This document shows, one piece after another, positions 43,847 through 52,699 of a stretch of 59,545 nucleotides of DNA. The translations under genes and the position numbers were made by a program. The notes under the pieces are model-generated. The model was not told where the DNA came from. It searched no databases and saw nothing but the letters and a program-made list of their open reading frames with translations. The stretch lies in contig CAITPF010000459.1 in NCBI GenBank assembly GCA_903894155.1, positions 1 to 59,545 of the forward strand, written 5' to 3'. How positions within the stretch are numbered: position 1 is the stretch's first letter; each line of letters opens with the position of its first letter. This stretch comes from an uncultured beta proteobacterium. GTDB taxonomy: Bacteria; Pseudomonadota; Gammaproteobacteria; Burkholderiales; Burkholderiaceae_B.

Positions 43847-44686
43847 ATGCACACGAGGCAAGACCGTTGGCTGCTGGCGCCGTTAGTGGCGTTTTTCGCC
43901 TTGTTCGTTGTCGCCCCGCTCGGGTTGGTGCTGGGCGTGAGCCTGTACACCGACCCGTCGATGACGTCGATGGGCGCCGGTCAGTACGTGAAGTTCCTCG
44001 GTGATCCCTTCAATCGCCAGATTCTTTTCGAAACCCTGGCCCAGGCGCTGGGCGCCGTGGTGCTGTCGATGGCGTTCGGCTATCCGATCGCCTACCTCTA
44101 TACGCTGTTGACCCGCGGCTGGCAGCGGATCCTGCTTTTCGCGATCCTGCTGCCGATGCTCACCAGCTCTGTCGTGCGCACGTTCGCCTGGGTGGTGATT
44201 CTCGGCCGCGAGGGGCTGGTCAACCAGCTGGTGCTCGGCGCCGGCTGGGTCGAACAGCCGCTGACGTTGCTCTACACGCAGGGTGCGGTGCTGGTGGCCG
44301 TGTCGCAGATCGAGATGCCCATGATGATCCTGCCGCTGATTTCATCGCTGGCAGCCGTCGATCCGCGTTTGCGCGACGCGTCGATGGCGCTGGGCGCCGG
44401 GCGTTGGCGAACCTTCTTCAAGGTGATCCTGCCGTTGTCCGTGCCGGGGTTGCTGGCGGGATCGCTGCTGGTGTTTGCCGCCTCGGCCAGTGCGTTCGTG
44501 ACGCAGACACTGGTCGGGGGAGGCCGCTTGATGTTCATGCCGTTCTACATCTACCAGCAAGCGATTCAGTCTCAGGATTACCCGTTCTCGGCTGCGATTG
44601 CCATGGTGTTGCTTGCCGCAGTCCTGCTCGTCGTGGTGACGATCAATACGCTGGGCCGGCGCAGCCGGGGGTTCGTCCATGGCTGA
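43847..44686 (+). CDS. ABC transporter permease, PotB-like
   Basis: A 279-residue inner-membrane permease with six predicted TM segments and the cytoplasmic EAA-type loop DPRLRDASMALGAGRWRTFFKVILPLS that contacts the ATPase. The start at 43847 follows AAGAAGGGG and gives an N-terminus (DRWLLAPLVAFFALF) standard for PotB-type permeases. It overlaps the next permease by 8 bp. Confidence 0.94.
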   Translation: MHTRQDRWLLAPLVAFFALFVVAPLGLVLGVSLYTDPSMTSMGAGQYVKFLGDPFNRQILFETLAQALGAVVLSMAFGYPIAYLYTLLTRGWQRILLFAILLPMLTSSVVRTFAWVVILGREGLVNQLVLGAGWVEQPLTLLYTQGAVLVAVSQIEMPMMILPLISSLAAVDPRLRDASMALGAGRWRTFFKVILPLSVPGLLAGSLLVFAASASAFVTQTLVGGGRLMFMPFYIYQQAIQSQDYPFSAAIAMVLLAAVLLVVVTINTLGRRSRGFVHG

Positions 44687-45533
44687 CCTTTCCACGTTGC
44701 GCACGGCCCGTCGTGCGACGGTGCGCCGGGGTCAGCGGTTCGACCGCATGACGTTCGGTGCGGCACTGGCGATCGGGGCGATCGTGGGCGTATCGCTATT
44801 GGTCTTTCCATCCGTGATTGTGGTGATCACTTCCTTCACCTCCGGCTATTCCCTGAAGTTTCCGCCCCCGGGATACTCCGCGCGATGGTATCAGGCGCTG
44901 TTTCTGGATTCCCCGGAAATCATCGATGCGTTCATTCTGAGCCTGAAGCTTGCGGCAAGCGCCACAGTGGTCGCGACGCTGTTCTCCACGGCGGGTGCGC
45001 TGGCGCTGGCGCGCAATCCGGCGCGCTGGGCCCGGCTGCTCGATGCTGTCCTGATGTCGCCACTGATGCTGCCGAGCCTCGCACTCGGGCTGGGGATCCT
45101 GATGCTGTTCAATATGGCCGCCCAGGGTCTTTCATTTACGACGCTCCTGATCGGTCACGTCGCGATCTGTTCGCCCTATATCCTGCGTACGGCGAGCGCG
45201 AGCTACGCGCAACTCGATCCCGTGCTGCTCGATTGCTCCTTCAGCCTTGGCGCAAGCCGCTGGCATACCTTCGTGCGTGTCGAACTGCCCGCGATCTTTC
45301 CGGGCATCGCCACGGGGGCCTTCATCTCCTTCATGGTGTCGCTCGACAATGTGGCGATGTCGCTCTTTCTGTCGGATGCGCGATCGGAGGTGTTGCCCAT
45401 CCGCCTCTGGCACATCATCGAGGACAGTCTGGACGTGCGCGCCGCCGCAGCGTCGGGCGCGCTGATCGCGGCAACCCTGATCCTGCTGCTGGTCATGGAA
45501 AAAGTCGCCGGAATATCACGGCACATGAAATAG
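44679..45533 (+). CDS. ABC transporter permease, PotC-like
   Basis: A 284-residue second permease with six TM segments and the loop DPVLLDCSFSLGASRWHTFVRVELPA (EAA-like, ATPase contact). It overlaps the first permease by 8 bp and ends 7 nt before the amidohydrolase. With ATPase, receptor and first permease it completes one importer. Confidence 0.94.
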   Translation: MADLSTLRTARRATVRRGQRFDRMTFGAALAIGAIVGVSLLVFPSVIVVITSFTSGYSLKFPPPGYSARWYQALFLDSPEIIDAFILSLKLAASATVVATLFSTAGALALARNPARWARLLDAVLMSPLMLPSLALGLGILMLFNMAAQGLSFTTLLIGHVAICSPYILRTASASYAQLDPVLLDCSFSLGASRWHTFVRVELPAIFPGIATGAFISFMVSLDNVAMSLFLSDARSEVLPIRLWHIIEDSLDVRAAAASGALIAATLILLLVMEKVAGISRHMK

Positions 45534-45540
45534 GATCGAC

Positions 45541-47046
45541 ATGGCAAGGACCATACTGCGCGGTGTGCGCGCGCTGCTCGGCCCGGAGCAGCGCTACGAG
45601 GCGCGCCCCCTGGATATCGTGGTGGAAGGGGACCGCATCGCCGCGATCATGCCCGAGGGGCAGGCCTGCGAAGGCGAGGTCTTGCTGATGCCGGATCGGC
45701 TGGTCGCCCCTGGCCTGGTCGACGGGCACCTGCATTCGCACGAGCATTTTCAGAAAGGCCGGTTCGAGAATCTGCCCCTCGAATTGTGGATGAACTATGT
45801 GCGCACCGTTCGCCCCGTCACGCTGACGCCGCGCCAGGTTTACCTGCGCACGCTGATCGGCGCGATCGAGTCGCTGCGCAGCGGCGCGACCACGATCGTC
45901 GATGACATGTCCACCGGAGGCGTGCTGGATCCCGCGCTGATTGAGGCGGCGTTCCAGGCGTACGAGGATGCGGGCATCCGGGCCGTCGTGGGATTTTCGA
46001 TGATGGATCGTGCCGTGGTCGACAACTATCTGGATGTCGACGCCGTCTTTCCTCCCGAACTGGCGGCGCAGCTGCGTGGCCTGCCCCGGCCCGAGCCCAC
46101 GGCAGTGCTCGACATGGTGCGCCGGTTCGCCGGGCATCGGCACCCTTCGCGCGACCGGGTCGGCGTGATGGTGTCGCCCTCCGCGCCGCACCGCTGCACC
46201 CCGGAGTTCCTGGCCCGCTGTCGTGCCCTTGCCGACGAGCTTGACCTGCCGGCGGCGATCCATGCACAGGAAACCCGCTTGCAGGTGGTGACCGGCCAGG
46301 GCTTCTATGGCAAGACCATGATCGCGCGACTGCACGAACTCGGGTTCCTGAAGCCCAAGACGACTCTGATCCACGCCGTGTGGCTTAGCCCGGAAGAACT
46401 CGCCATGATCGCCGACGCCGGGGCGACGGTGCAGCACAATGCCTGGAGCAACCTGATGCTGGGTTCGGGCGCACAACCGGTTCGTCGGGTGCTCGAGGCG
46501 GGCATCAACCTGAGCATGGGCGCTGATGGCTGTGCCTCGACTGTGACCTGCAACATGCTCAATGTCGTGGGCACCGCCGCGGCGTTGTCGAAGATCCGTG
46601 GCGACGATTACACGCGATGGCTCTCGGCTGCCGAGGCATTGCGTGCCGCAACGATCGGGGGCGCGACGGCGCTCGGCCTTGGGGGCTCGCTTGGCCAGGT
46701 GGCCGTGGGCATGCTGGCCGACCTTGTGGTGTACCGGCTCGACACGCCCGCATTTACCCCGCTGGGCGATCCCATTCGGCAACTTGTCTATGCCGAGCGC
46801 GGCGCTTCGATCGATGCAGTCATGGTCGCGGGACGGCTCCTGATGCGCGGCGGGCGCATCACGCAGTTCGACGAAACCGCGCTGTTGCGCGAGATCCAGC
46901 AGGCCTACGAGGCGCTCAGCCCGGAGTTTGATGCGGCTGAGGCGTCCGTGGGCCCGATGCGCACGGCGATGGAGGAAATTTACCGACGCAGCCTCGCGCT
47001 CGGCCTGCCACGCGCGACCTTCCCCGCGAGATTTCCAGATGACTGA
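45541..47046 (+). CDS. ATZ/TRZ-type metal-dependent amidohydrolase (cytosine-deaminase/8-oxoguanine-deaminase-like)
   Basis: A 501-residue amidohydrolase of subtype III: metal ligands His63 and His65 in DGHLHSHEHF, His241 in AIHAQETR, His278 in LIHAVWLSP, and Asp329 in GADGCAS. The C-terminal beta-sandwich includes GQVAVGMLADLVVY. Members deaminate or dechlorinate triazines, pyrimidines, purines and related rings. It follows the permease by 7 nt and overlaps the PuuE-like gene by 8 bp. A deaminase plus a ring-opening PuuE-like protein plus an amidase suggests stepwise breakdown of a nitrogen heterocycle brought in by the importer. The substrate is not determined. Confidence 0.9.
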   Translation: MARTILRGVRALLGPEQRYEARPLDIVVEGDRIAAIMPEGQACEGEVLLMPDRLVAPGLVDGHLHSHEHFQKGRFENLPLELWMNYVRTVRPVTLTPRQVYLRTLIGAIESLRSGATTIVDDMSTGGVLDPALIEAAFQAYEDAGIRAVVGFSMMDRAVVDNYLDVDAVFPPELAAQLRGLPRPEPTAVLDMVRRFAGHRHPSRDRVGVMVSPSAPHRCTPEFLARCRALADELDLPAAIHAQETRLQVVTGQGFYGKTMIARLHELGFLKPKTTLIHAVWLSPEELAMIADAGATVQHNAWSNLMLGSGAQPVRRVLEAGINLSMGADGCASTVTCNMLNVVGTAAALSKIRGDDYTRWLSAAEALRAATIGGATALGLGGSLGQVAVGMLADLVVYRLDTPAFTPLGDPIRQLVYAERGASIDAVMVAGRLLMRGGRITQFDETALLREIQQAYEALSPEFDAAEASVGPMRTAMEEIYRRSLALGLPRATFPARFPDD

Positions 47047-47932
47047 AGCACGCGATTTCATGGGCTATGGCAAGGACGCGCCGAGCGTGGCGTGGCCACG
47101 GGACGGGCAGCTTGCCGTGTCGTTCGTATTGAATATCGAGGAGGGTGCCGAGTTTACGGTCACCGCGGGCGATCCATTCAACGAAGACACCCACGAGGTA
47201 CGCAACCGCATCGAGGGTGCGCCGGATTTGTGCATGGAATCGCACTTCGAGTATGGTGCCCGCGCAGGCTATTGGCGGATCCTGCGGCTATTCGACGAAT
47301 TCAGGGTGCCGTTGACGCTGAATGTCTGTGCGAGAGCCTTGCGCACCACCCCCTGGATTGCGCACGAGGCCCGCGCGCGCGGCGACGAGCTTTGCTGTCA
47401 CGGCTGGCGATGGCAGGCCCACGCTGGCATGCCAGAGCAGGAGGAGCGCGCGCTGATCGCGCGCTGTGTCGATACGTTCACCGAGATCGCCGGGTATCCG
47501 CCCGTCGGCTGGCACACCAAATCGTCGGCTTCCGTCAATACGCGACGCCTGCTCGTCGAACACGGCGGGTTTCTCTACGATAGCGACGCCTATAACGACG
47601 ACATGCCGTATTACCGTCGCGTCGGCGATAAACCGCATCTCGTGTTGCCGTATGGCTTCGATACGAACGACATGCGTTTTTTTGTCTCGCACGATTTCGT
47701 TCGAGGACACGACTTCTGCGACTACACGATGGACGCGGCACGCGAACTGATTTCCGAAGGTCGTCATGCGCCGCGGATGATCACGATCGGGCTGCACACG
47801 CGCATCATCGGCCGCCCGGGGCGAATCGCAGGCCTGCGCTCGCTATTGCGTGCGCTGTCGAGCGCGCCGGTGTGGTTCGCAAAGCGCGAGGACATCGCGC
47901 GTCACTGGCTGGCGCATTGCCCGCCGGCGTGA
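47039..47932 (+). CDS. Second PuuE-like polysaccharide-deacetylase-family hydrolase
   Basis: A 297-residue NodB-fold protein of the PuuE group, shorter than and clearly divergent from the one at 38874. Shared segments: QLAVSFVLNIEEGAE, CCHGWRW, VNTRRLLVEHGGF, SDAYNDDMPYY and IGLHTRIIGRPGR. In this copy HYQ after RW is QAH and the Gly-Tyr-Thr-Gly loop is KSSASVNT, so substrate preference probably differs. The ATG at 47039 overlaps the amidohydrolase stop by 8 bp, which supports co-translation. It is the last gene of the importer operon. Confidence 0.88.
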   Translation: MTEARDFMGYGKDAPSVAWPRDGQLAVSFVLNIEEGAEFTVTAGDPFNEDTHEVRNRIEGAPDLCMESHFEYGARAGYWRILRLFDEFRVPLTLNVCARALRTTPWIAHEARARGDELCCHGWRWQAHAGMPEQEERALIARCVDTFTEIAGYPPVGWHTKSSASVNTRRLLVEHGGFLYDSDAYNDDMPYYRRVGDKPHLVLPYGFDTNDMRFFVSHDFVRGHDFCDYTMDAARELISEGRHAPRMITIGLHTRIIGRPGRIAGLRSLLRALSSAPVWFAKREDIARHWLAHCPPA

Positions 47933-48073
47933 ATGCCGGCTTGTCTGCGATTGCCCGAAAGAGATGCCTGCGTGCTGGTGCGCATCTGTGCCGCGTTCGA
48001 CGGCATCGTCAGACAGGGTGACCCTGCGCTTGAAACGCGCCATGCGATCGAGCAGGCGCTGGCGCAGCGAACG

Positions 48074-49603
48074 CTAGCGGGTGCTTTGCATGGCCGCGTT
48101 TCTTCCTGCCACGCGGCCCGAGACGAACGCCCAGCCGAGATGGTGGCCGTGGCCTTCCAGCAATTGACCGCCCTGGCCGTTCGATCCTGCGGCATAGAGC
48201 CCCGGGATGATCGAGCCATCGGGGCGAAGCACCTCGAGCCGGGTCGATACGCGCAGGCCGCCGTTGGTGAAGACGACGTACGCCTTGGCGGGGCCCAGGG
48301 AGAAAAATGGTGCGCGTGTTAGTTGAAGCGAGGCCGTCCGGGGGTCGGAGGCGAGTTGTGCGTTGTGCGTCGCGACCGACGCGACGAAGCGCCCGGGATC
48401 CATGCCGAGTCGTCGTGCGAGTTCCTCAAGCGTCGGCGCCGTGAAATAGATATCGCCGCGCGTGCGACGGTAGTCGTCCAGGTAGGCGTAGGCAACGCCC
48501 GGCGCAGTCGATATGAAATGCGGCCATTGCCGGAACTGCGTCGCGATGCGCTGATCCATGACGATGTAGCCCAGGCCGCCGGGTGCACGGGCCGCGGCCA
48601 GGTGCGGATTGACGCGCGCGCCCTCAATCAAGCCACCGTCTCGATCGACCAGCGCAGAGCCTTCGCGAAACAAGCCTGCATCGGGCGCGAGGGTGGTTGT
48701 CAGGAACTTCATCATCACCGGGCGCAACAGCGCGGGCGCGAGATTCTCGTAACCCCATCGCATCAGGCGCGTCACGATGCGCCATGCGGGCAACCGTGCC
48801 AGCAGCCCCGCGCGTGCCGGGGGCACGAACCGCAGGAACGGGCCGCGCACATAGTCGCCATTGAGTACCTCTCCACCCGCTTCCAGCCCGAGGCGAATGC
48901 CCTCGCCGGTGGCGAGCGGGTTGACCGGATCGGCCATGGCCGCCTCGGGTGACGCGAACCGCGTTTTCAGCTCCTTGCTGGCGCTGTAGTCACCGCCCGC
49001 CAGAACGATGCCGCCGCGCGCGAGCCACGTCTGCACGCCCGCAACGCCGCTGGTGCGCACGCCGGTCGCACGATCCTGATCCAGGATAAGAGCATCGGCG
49101 CGCGTGTCCGTCAGAATCCTGACGCCCTGTTTGCGGCAAAGTTTTCCAAGACGGTAGGCGAACGCGCGCGAGTTGGGCAGCACGTTGTGCATGCGGGGCC
49201 GGCGATGGGGCGGCTCGGGCATGGGGCCAACGAAATCGATGCCGGCCGATAGCAGCCACGCGAACATGTCGGGTGATCCTTCGGCCAGAATGCGTCCAAG
49301 CTCGGGGTTGTCGGGATGGGGATGTGGCGCCGAGAATTTTTGAATGTCTTCCCAGTGATCCTGCGGGTTGTCGAGGATCCCCGCGCGAAACTGGTGCGGC
49401 GTGGCCGTGGCCGACACCGACCCGACGGACCAACTCGTGCTGCCGCCGGGTTCGCGATCTTTTTCAAGCAACACGACCGATCGCCCACAGGTCGCTGCCA
49501 TGCTGGCCGCAGCCAGGCCAGCGGCGCCCCCACCGATCACGATCACGTCGACGGTCTGCGCCTGGGCATCGGGAGGCCCGGCGTGTCCCTCCGTGTTGCC
49601 CAT
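48074..49603 (-). CDS. FAD-binding dehydrogenase, fumarate reductase/3-ketosteroid-dehydrogenase-like
   Basis: A 509-residue flavoprotein. The FAD fold begins VDVIVIGGGAAGLAAASMA (about 18-36) and VLLEKDREPGGSTSWSVGS; the C-terminus has YVVFTNGGLRVSTR and GLYAAGSNGQGGQLLEGHGHH. It resembles soluble fumarate-reductase-type and ketosteroid-type dehydrogenases that introduce or reduce an alpha,beta double bond. It is the last gene of a leftward operon with Bug, PcaC-like protein, a second FAD dehydrogenase and a small membrane protein, starting 5 nt after the Bug stop. The substrate is unknown. Confidence 0.87.
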   Translation of the reverse strand: MGNTEGHAGPPDAQAQTVDVIVIGGGAAGLAAASMAATCGRSVVLLEKDREPGGSTSWSVGSVSATATPHQFRAGILDNPQDHWEDIQKFSAPHPHPDNPELGRILAEGSPDMFAWLLSAGIDFVGPMPEPPHRRPRMHNVLPNSRAFAYRLGKLCRKQGVRILTDTRADALILDQDRATGVRTSGVAGVQTWLARGGIVLAGGDYSASKELKTRFASPEAAMADPVNPLATGEGIRLGLEAGGEVLNGDYVRGPFLRFVPPARAGLLARLPAWRIVTRLMRWGYENLAPALLRPVMMKFLTTTLAPDAGLFREGSALVDRDGGLIEGARVNPHLAAARAPGGLGYIVMDQRIATQFRQWPHFISTAPGVAYAYLDDYRRTRGDIYFTAPTLEELARRLGMDPGRFVASVATHNAQLASDPRTASLQLTRAPFFSLGPAKAYVVFTNGGLRVSTRLEVLRPDGSIIPGLYAAGSNGQGGQLLEGHGHHLGWAFVSGRVAGRNAAMQSTR

Positions 49604-49608
49604 GACAG

Positions 49609-50592
49609 CTATTCGACCTTGACGTTGGCTTTTCGCACCACATCGGCCCAGAGTTTGGTTTGCGTCTTGAGGAACTCCCCAAACTCTTCTGGCGTATCGC
49701 CGACCGGCTCGACCCCCTCGGCGATCAGCCTGGCCTTCATTGCCGGTGTGCTGATGACCTTGCGGACGGTTTGCTGGAGCTTTTGCCGGATCGCAAGCGG
49801 CGTGCCGGCGGGCGCCATCATGGCGTACCAGTTCGTGACGTCATAGCCGGGCAGTGCCTCGCTCATCGACGGTACGTCCGGCATCAGGGGGGAGCGTGGA
49901 TTGTTCAGGACCGCCAGCGCGCGCAGTTGACCGTTGCGCACGTAGGGCAAGCCTTGCACCACACTGTCGAAATCCGCCGCCACCTGCGCACCGAGCAGCG
50001 CGGCGTACGCCGGGCCGCTGCCCTTGAACGGGATGTGCATCATGTTGGCGCCGCTCGCAGCAATGAACAGCTCTCCCGCCAGGTGCGGCCCACCGCCCGT
50101 GCCGCTCGACGAATAGGGGACCGGTGCCGGCTGCGCCTTGGTATACGCGATGAACTCCTGAACAGTCTTGGCCGGTATGGACGGATGGATGATCAGCATG
50201 AGGGGAACTGACACGACGTTGGTCACGGGTGCCAGGTTCTTCTCGACGCTAAAAGGCATGTTGGGGTAGATCGCCGGGTTGATCGCGAAGTTGCCCATCG
50301 TGCTCATGACGACGGTGTAGCCGTCGGGTGGCGCCTTGGCGACGAAGTCGGCGCCGACGATGCCGTTGGCACCCGCCTTGTTTTCAACGATGACGGATTG
50401 CCCGAGTTCGCGCGACATCTCGTTGGCGACGATGCGGGCCACGATGTCCGTGCCGCCTCCCGCAGGGAAAGGCACGATCAGTCGGATGGGCCTGGACGGG
50501 TAGGTCTGGGCAAGCGCGTCGGTCGCCGCGACCAGGCAAATCGACGTGAGCGCGATGCGCGCAAGCTGACGCCAGCAGTGAGTGATTGCCAT
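49609..50592 (-). CDS. Bug family solute receptor (10 of 11)
   Basis: A 327-residue Bug receptor with signal peptide ending LVAATDALAQTYPSRP. Landmarks: IRLIVPFPAGGGTDIVAR, VIVENKAGANG, PDGYTVVM, YSSSGTGGGPHLAGELF and IPFKGSGPAY. The ATG at 50592 is preceded by GGAGGAGAATC; the frame is open further upstream, but that would precede the signal peptide. It lies between the PcaC-like gene and the FAD dehydrogenase. Confidence 0.93.
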   Translation of the reverse strand: MAITHCWRQLARIALTSICLVAATDALAQTYPSRPIRLIVPFPAGGGTDIVARIVANEMSRELGQSVIVENKAGANGIVGADFVAKAPPDGYTVVMSTMGNFAINPAIYPNMPFSVEKNLAPVTNVVSVPLMLIIHPSIPAKTVQEFIAYTKAQPAPVPYSSSGTGGGPHLAGELFIAASGANMMHIPFKGSGPAYAALLGAQVAADFDSVVQGLPYVRNGQLRALAVLNNPRSPLMPDVPSMSEALPGYDVTNWYAMMAPAGTPLAIRQKLQQTVRKVISTPAMKARLIAEGVEPVGDTPEEFGEFLKTQTKLWADVVRKANVKVE

Positions 50593-50710
50593 GAGAGATT
50601 CTCCTCCGGATACTGCGTGCGACCGGGAGCCCGCCGTGCAACAACGGGCTCGAGGTCTGTCGTGGTCCTGCCCTGGGGCCGCAGTCACACGGCGCCTATG
50701 TTGCAGCCAC

Positions 50711-51190
50711 CTACTTTGCGGGGGCCGTCTTTGCCGGTGCCTTCTTTGCGGAAACCTTCTTTGCGGAAGCCTTCTTCCTGGGCGCTTCCAGTTCGGTCAG
50801 CAGCTTCGGGGCGCGGCCGATCTCCGCCAGCGTCTTCTTGGCTTCGGCAAATGCGTTGTTGCCAGCTGGCACGCCGCAATAGCAGGCGGCATGGAAAATG
50901 ATTTCCTTGATGTCGTTTTCATCAAGACCATTGTTGAACGCGGCAACCACGTGCAGGTTGAACTCCTCCCAGCGACCCAGCGCGATCATGAGTGCAAGCG
51001 TCATGTACGAGCGGATCTCGCGCTTGAGGCCGGGGCGAGTCCAGACTTCACCCCAGGCGAACTGGGTGATGTGTGCCTGCCATTCCTCATCAAACGTGGT
51101 GCGCGCGGCGGTGGCCTTCTTGACCCATTTGTCGCCGAGAACGGCGCGGCGTACTTTCATGCCGGCTGCGTAGCGCTTGTCGTCTTTCAT
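50711..51190 (-). CDS. Carboxymuconolactone-decarboxylase family protein (PcaC-like) with a Lys/Ala repeat tail
   Basis: A 159-residue helical protein close to 4-carboxymuconolactone decarboxylase: YAAGMKVRRAVLGDKWV, FAWGEVWTRPGLKREIRS, then HVVAAFNNGLDENDIKEIIFHAACYCGVPAG. PcaC decarboxylates 4-carboxymuconolactone in the protocatechuate pathway, but the family also serves other lyase or peroxidase roles. After about residue 135 it gains a basic tail of repeated A-S/P-A-K-K units, unlike ordinary PcaC (about 125-135 residues). AAGGAGCAG precedes the ATG. The gene is in the middle of the FAD dehydrogenase/Bug operon; no other protocatechuate genes are here. Confidence 0.85.
   Translation of the reverse strand: MKDDKRYAAGMKVRRAVLGDKWVKKATAARTTFDEEWQAHITQFAWGEVWTRPGLKREIRSYMTLALMIALGRWEEFNLHVVAAFNNGLDENDIKEIIFHAACYCGVPAGNNAFAEAKKTLAEIGRAPKLLTELEAPRKKASAKKVSAKKAPAKTAPAK
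50724..50783 (-). repeat. 15-bp tandem repeat encoding the basic tail
   Basis: Four adjacent 15-bp units (50724, 50739, 50754, 50769) resemble GCCTTCTTTGCGGAA on the top strand. On the coding strand they give the five-residue units ASAKK, VSAKK and APAKT at the C-terminus of the PcaC-like protein. Copy-number change would stay in frame. Confidence 0.75.
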
Positions 51191-51256
51191 AATGACTGCT
51201 CCTTTAGGTAAAGAAAAAAGCGGTGGATCCGCTCGGGATAATTGCTTGGCGTCGAA

Positions 51257-52696
51257 CTAAGGGATTTCCTCGGCCATCGCCTGGGCGGCGACATGTTCTG
51301 CCGCACGCAGGCCAGTGACCCCGCATTTCACGAGACCGCCAACATAGCCGGTGCGCGGCCCGCCCTCAAGCCCGCCGGTGCAGGCGCCAGTGGCGTAGAG
51401 GCCTGGTATCGGGCGGCCGGTTTCGTCAAGCGCGCGCGCGTGCTCGTCGATGCGGATGCCGCCCATCGTGTAGGTAATGCCCGCGACAACGGGCAAAGCA
51501 TGGAAGGGTGCCTGCCGGATCGGCCAGGGCTTGTAACGATCCGTTGAGCGGGGCGGCGAGCGTTGCCCGGACGACTCACGCTCGAGTGATTCGTTGTGGT
51601 CGGCGACTTCAGCGGTGAGGGCGTCCGCAGGCAAGCCCGCCCTGGCTGCGAGCTCGGCAATCGAGTGTGCGCTGTGCAGTGTGGCGCCGCCGCGCACGAG
51701 GTAGGGATTCGCGGACAAGGCGCGCGCGCAGCCGGGGCCTTGCCAGATCGCGTCGTCGAAGATGGCCACGCATGCCCCCGGGTCTTGCTGGCGCGCAATC
51801 GCGTTGGCCATGTCGACGCCGCCGCGACCTTCGTCGGTAAAGCGTCGCGCGTCTGGTCCGACCAGGATGCCGCTGCGCGCGAGCTCGTCGGCCCAGGGAT
51901 AGGGCCAGAGATTTTCGTTGGTGAGGGCGTCGCGTGACATCACGTGGCCGTAGAACTGGTGCAACCCGGTGACGGCGGCGCCGATCTCGCGCGCCAGACG
52001 CATGCCGTCCCCGGTGCTTGCCCGCGCGTTGCGCTGGCAAAGCAAATCGGGTCGGGGTGAAACGTGTTCCGCAAGCGCCGCGGGGTTTGCCTGGAACCCC
52101 CCGTCTGCGATGACCACGGCACGTGCGTCGATGAAGAACGCCTCCCCGGTTTGGTCGGTTCCACGTAATCCGACGCAGCAACCGTCGCGCTCGGTCAGTT
52201 CATGCACGGCATAGCCACGCTTGACGGCGCCGCTCTTGCGATTGAGCTCTGCCTCGAGCGTGCGCAACATCACGTCACCGCCGCGTCCCTCCCATTGCCT
52301 GCCGAACTGTGGCAGCGCCGGCGGCGCAAGCGTGTAGGCCTGATAGGGCTCCGCGCCCGAGCAGATGAAGCGGATGCCCGCATCCTGCAGCCAGCGGATG
52401 AGTCGCATGGCGTCGTCGGATATGGCGCGCGCAAGCCCCGGATGGGCGGTGCCGTCGGTCGCTGCGTCGATCCGCTCGGCCAGTGTCTGCGCGGGATCGT
52501 CGATCCGGTTAAGGGCAACGTGAAAAATGCCCCCCGTCAGTCGGGAGTTGCAGACATAGCGATCTTCGGGCAAGCGCTCGAATACACGGACGATGAGCCC
52601 GAGTTGCGCGGCGCGCAATGCAGTGACCAATCCGGCCAGACCGCCCCCCATGACCGCGAGATCGCAAAAAAAACGTCTTGCCGGGGCGTTGGCCAT
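51257..52696 (-). CDS. FAD-dependent dehydrogenase, fumarate-reductase flavoprotein-like
   Basis: A 479-residue flavoprotein: CDLAVMGGGLAGLVTALRA (FAD Rossmann), VRVFERLPEDRY, GGFQANPAALAEH, and the C-terminal YTMGGIRIDEHAR ... GLYATGACTGG region. It is about as related to the dehydrogenase at 48074 as to the TcuA-like one, so the three serve different substrates. It starts 4 nt after a small two-TM protein, which may anchor it to the membrane or link it to quinone, as the Cob/TcuB-type partners do in other systems; this is inference. AT-rich operator-like repeats lie upstream of the pair. Confidence 0.87.
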   Translation of the reverse strand: MANAPARRFFCDLAVMGGGLAGLVTALRAAQLGLIVRVFERLPEDRYVCNSRLTGGIFHVALNRIDDPAQTLAERIDAATDGTAHPGLARAISDDAMRLIRWLQDAGIRFICSGAEPYQAYTLAPPALPQFGRQWEGRGGDVMLRTLEAELNRKSGAVKRGYAVHELTERDGCCVGLRGTDQTGEAFFIDARAVVIADGGFQANPAALAEHVSPRPDLLCQRNARASTGDGMRLAREIGAAVTGLHQFYGHVMSRDALTNENLWPYPWADELARSGILVGPDARRFTDEGRGGVDMANAIARQQDPGACVAIFDDAIWQGPGCARALSANPYLVRGGATLHSAHSIAELAARAGLPADALTAEVADHNESLERESSGQRSPPRSTDRYKPWPIRQAPFHALPVVAGITYTMGGIRIDEHARALDETGRPIPGLYATGACTGGLEGGPRTGYVGGLVKCGVTGLRAAEHVAAQAMAEEIP

Positions 52697-52699
52697 GGA

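Noticed and set aside
47933-48322. Plus-strand frame after the second PuuE-like gene
   Set aside because: Most of it is antisense to the FAD dehydrogenase, and no protein features are visible.
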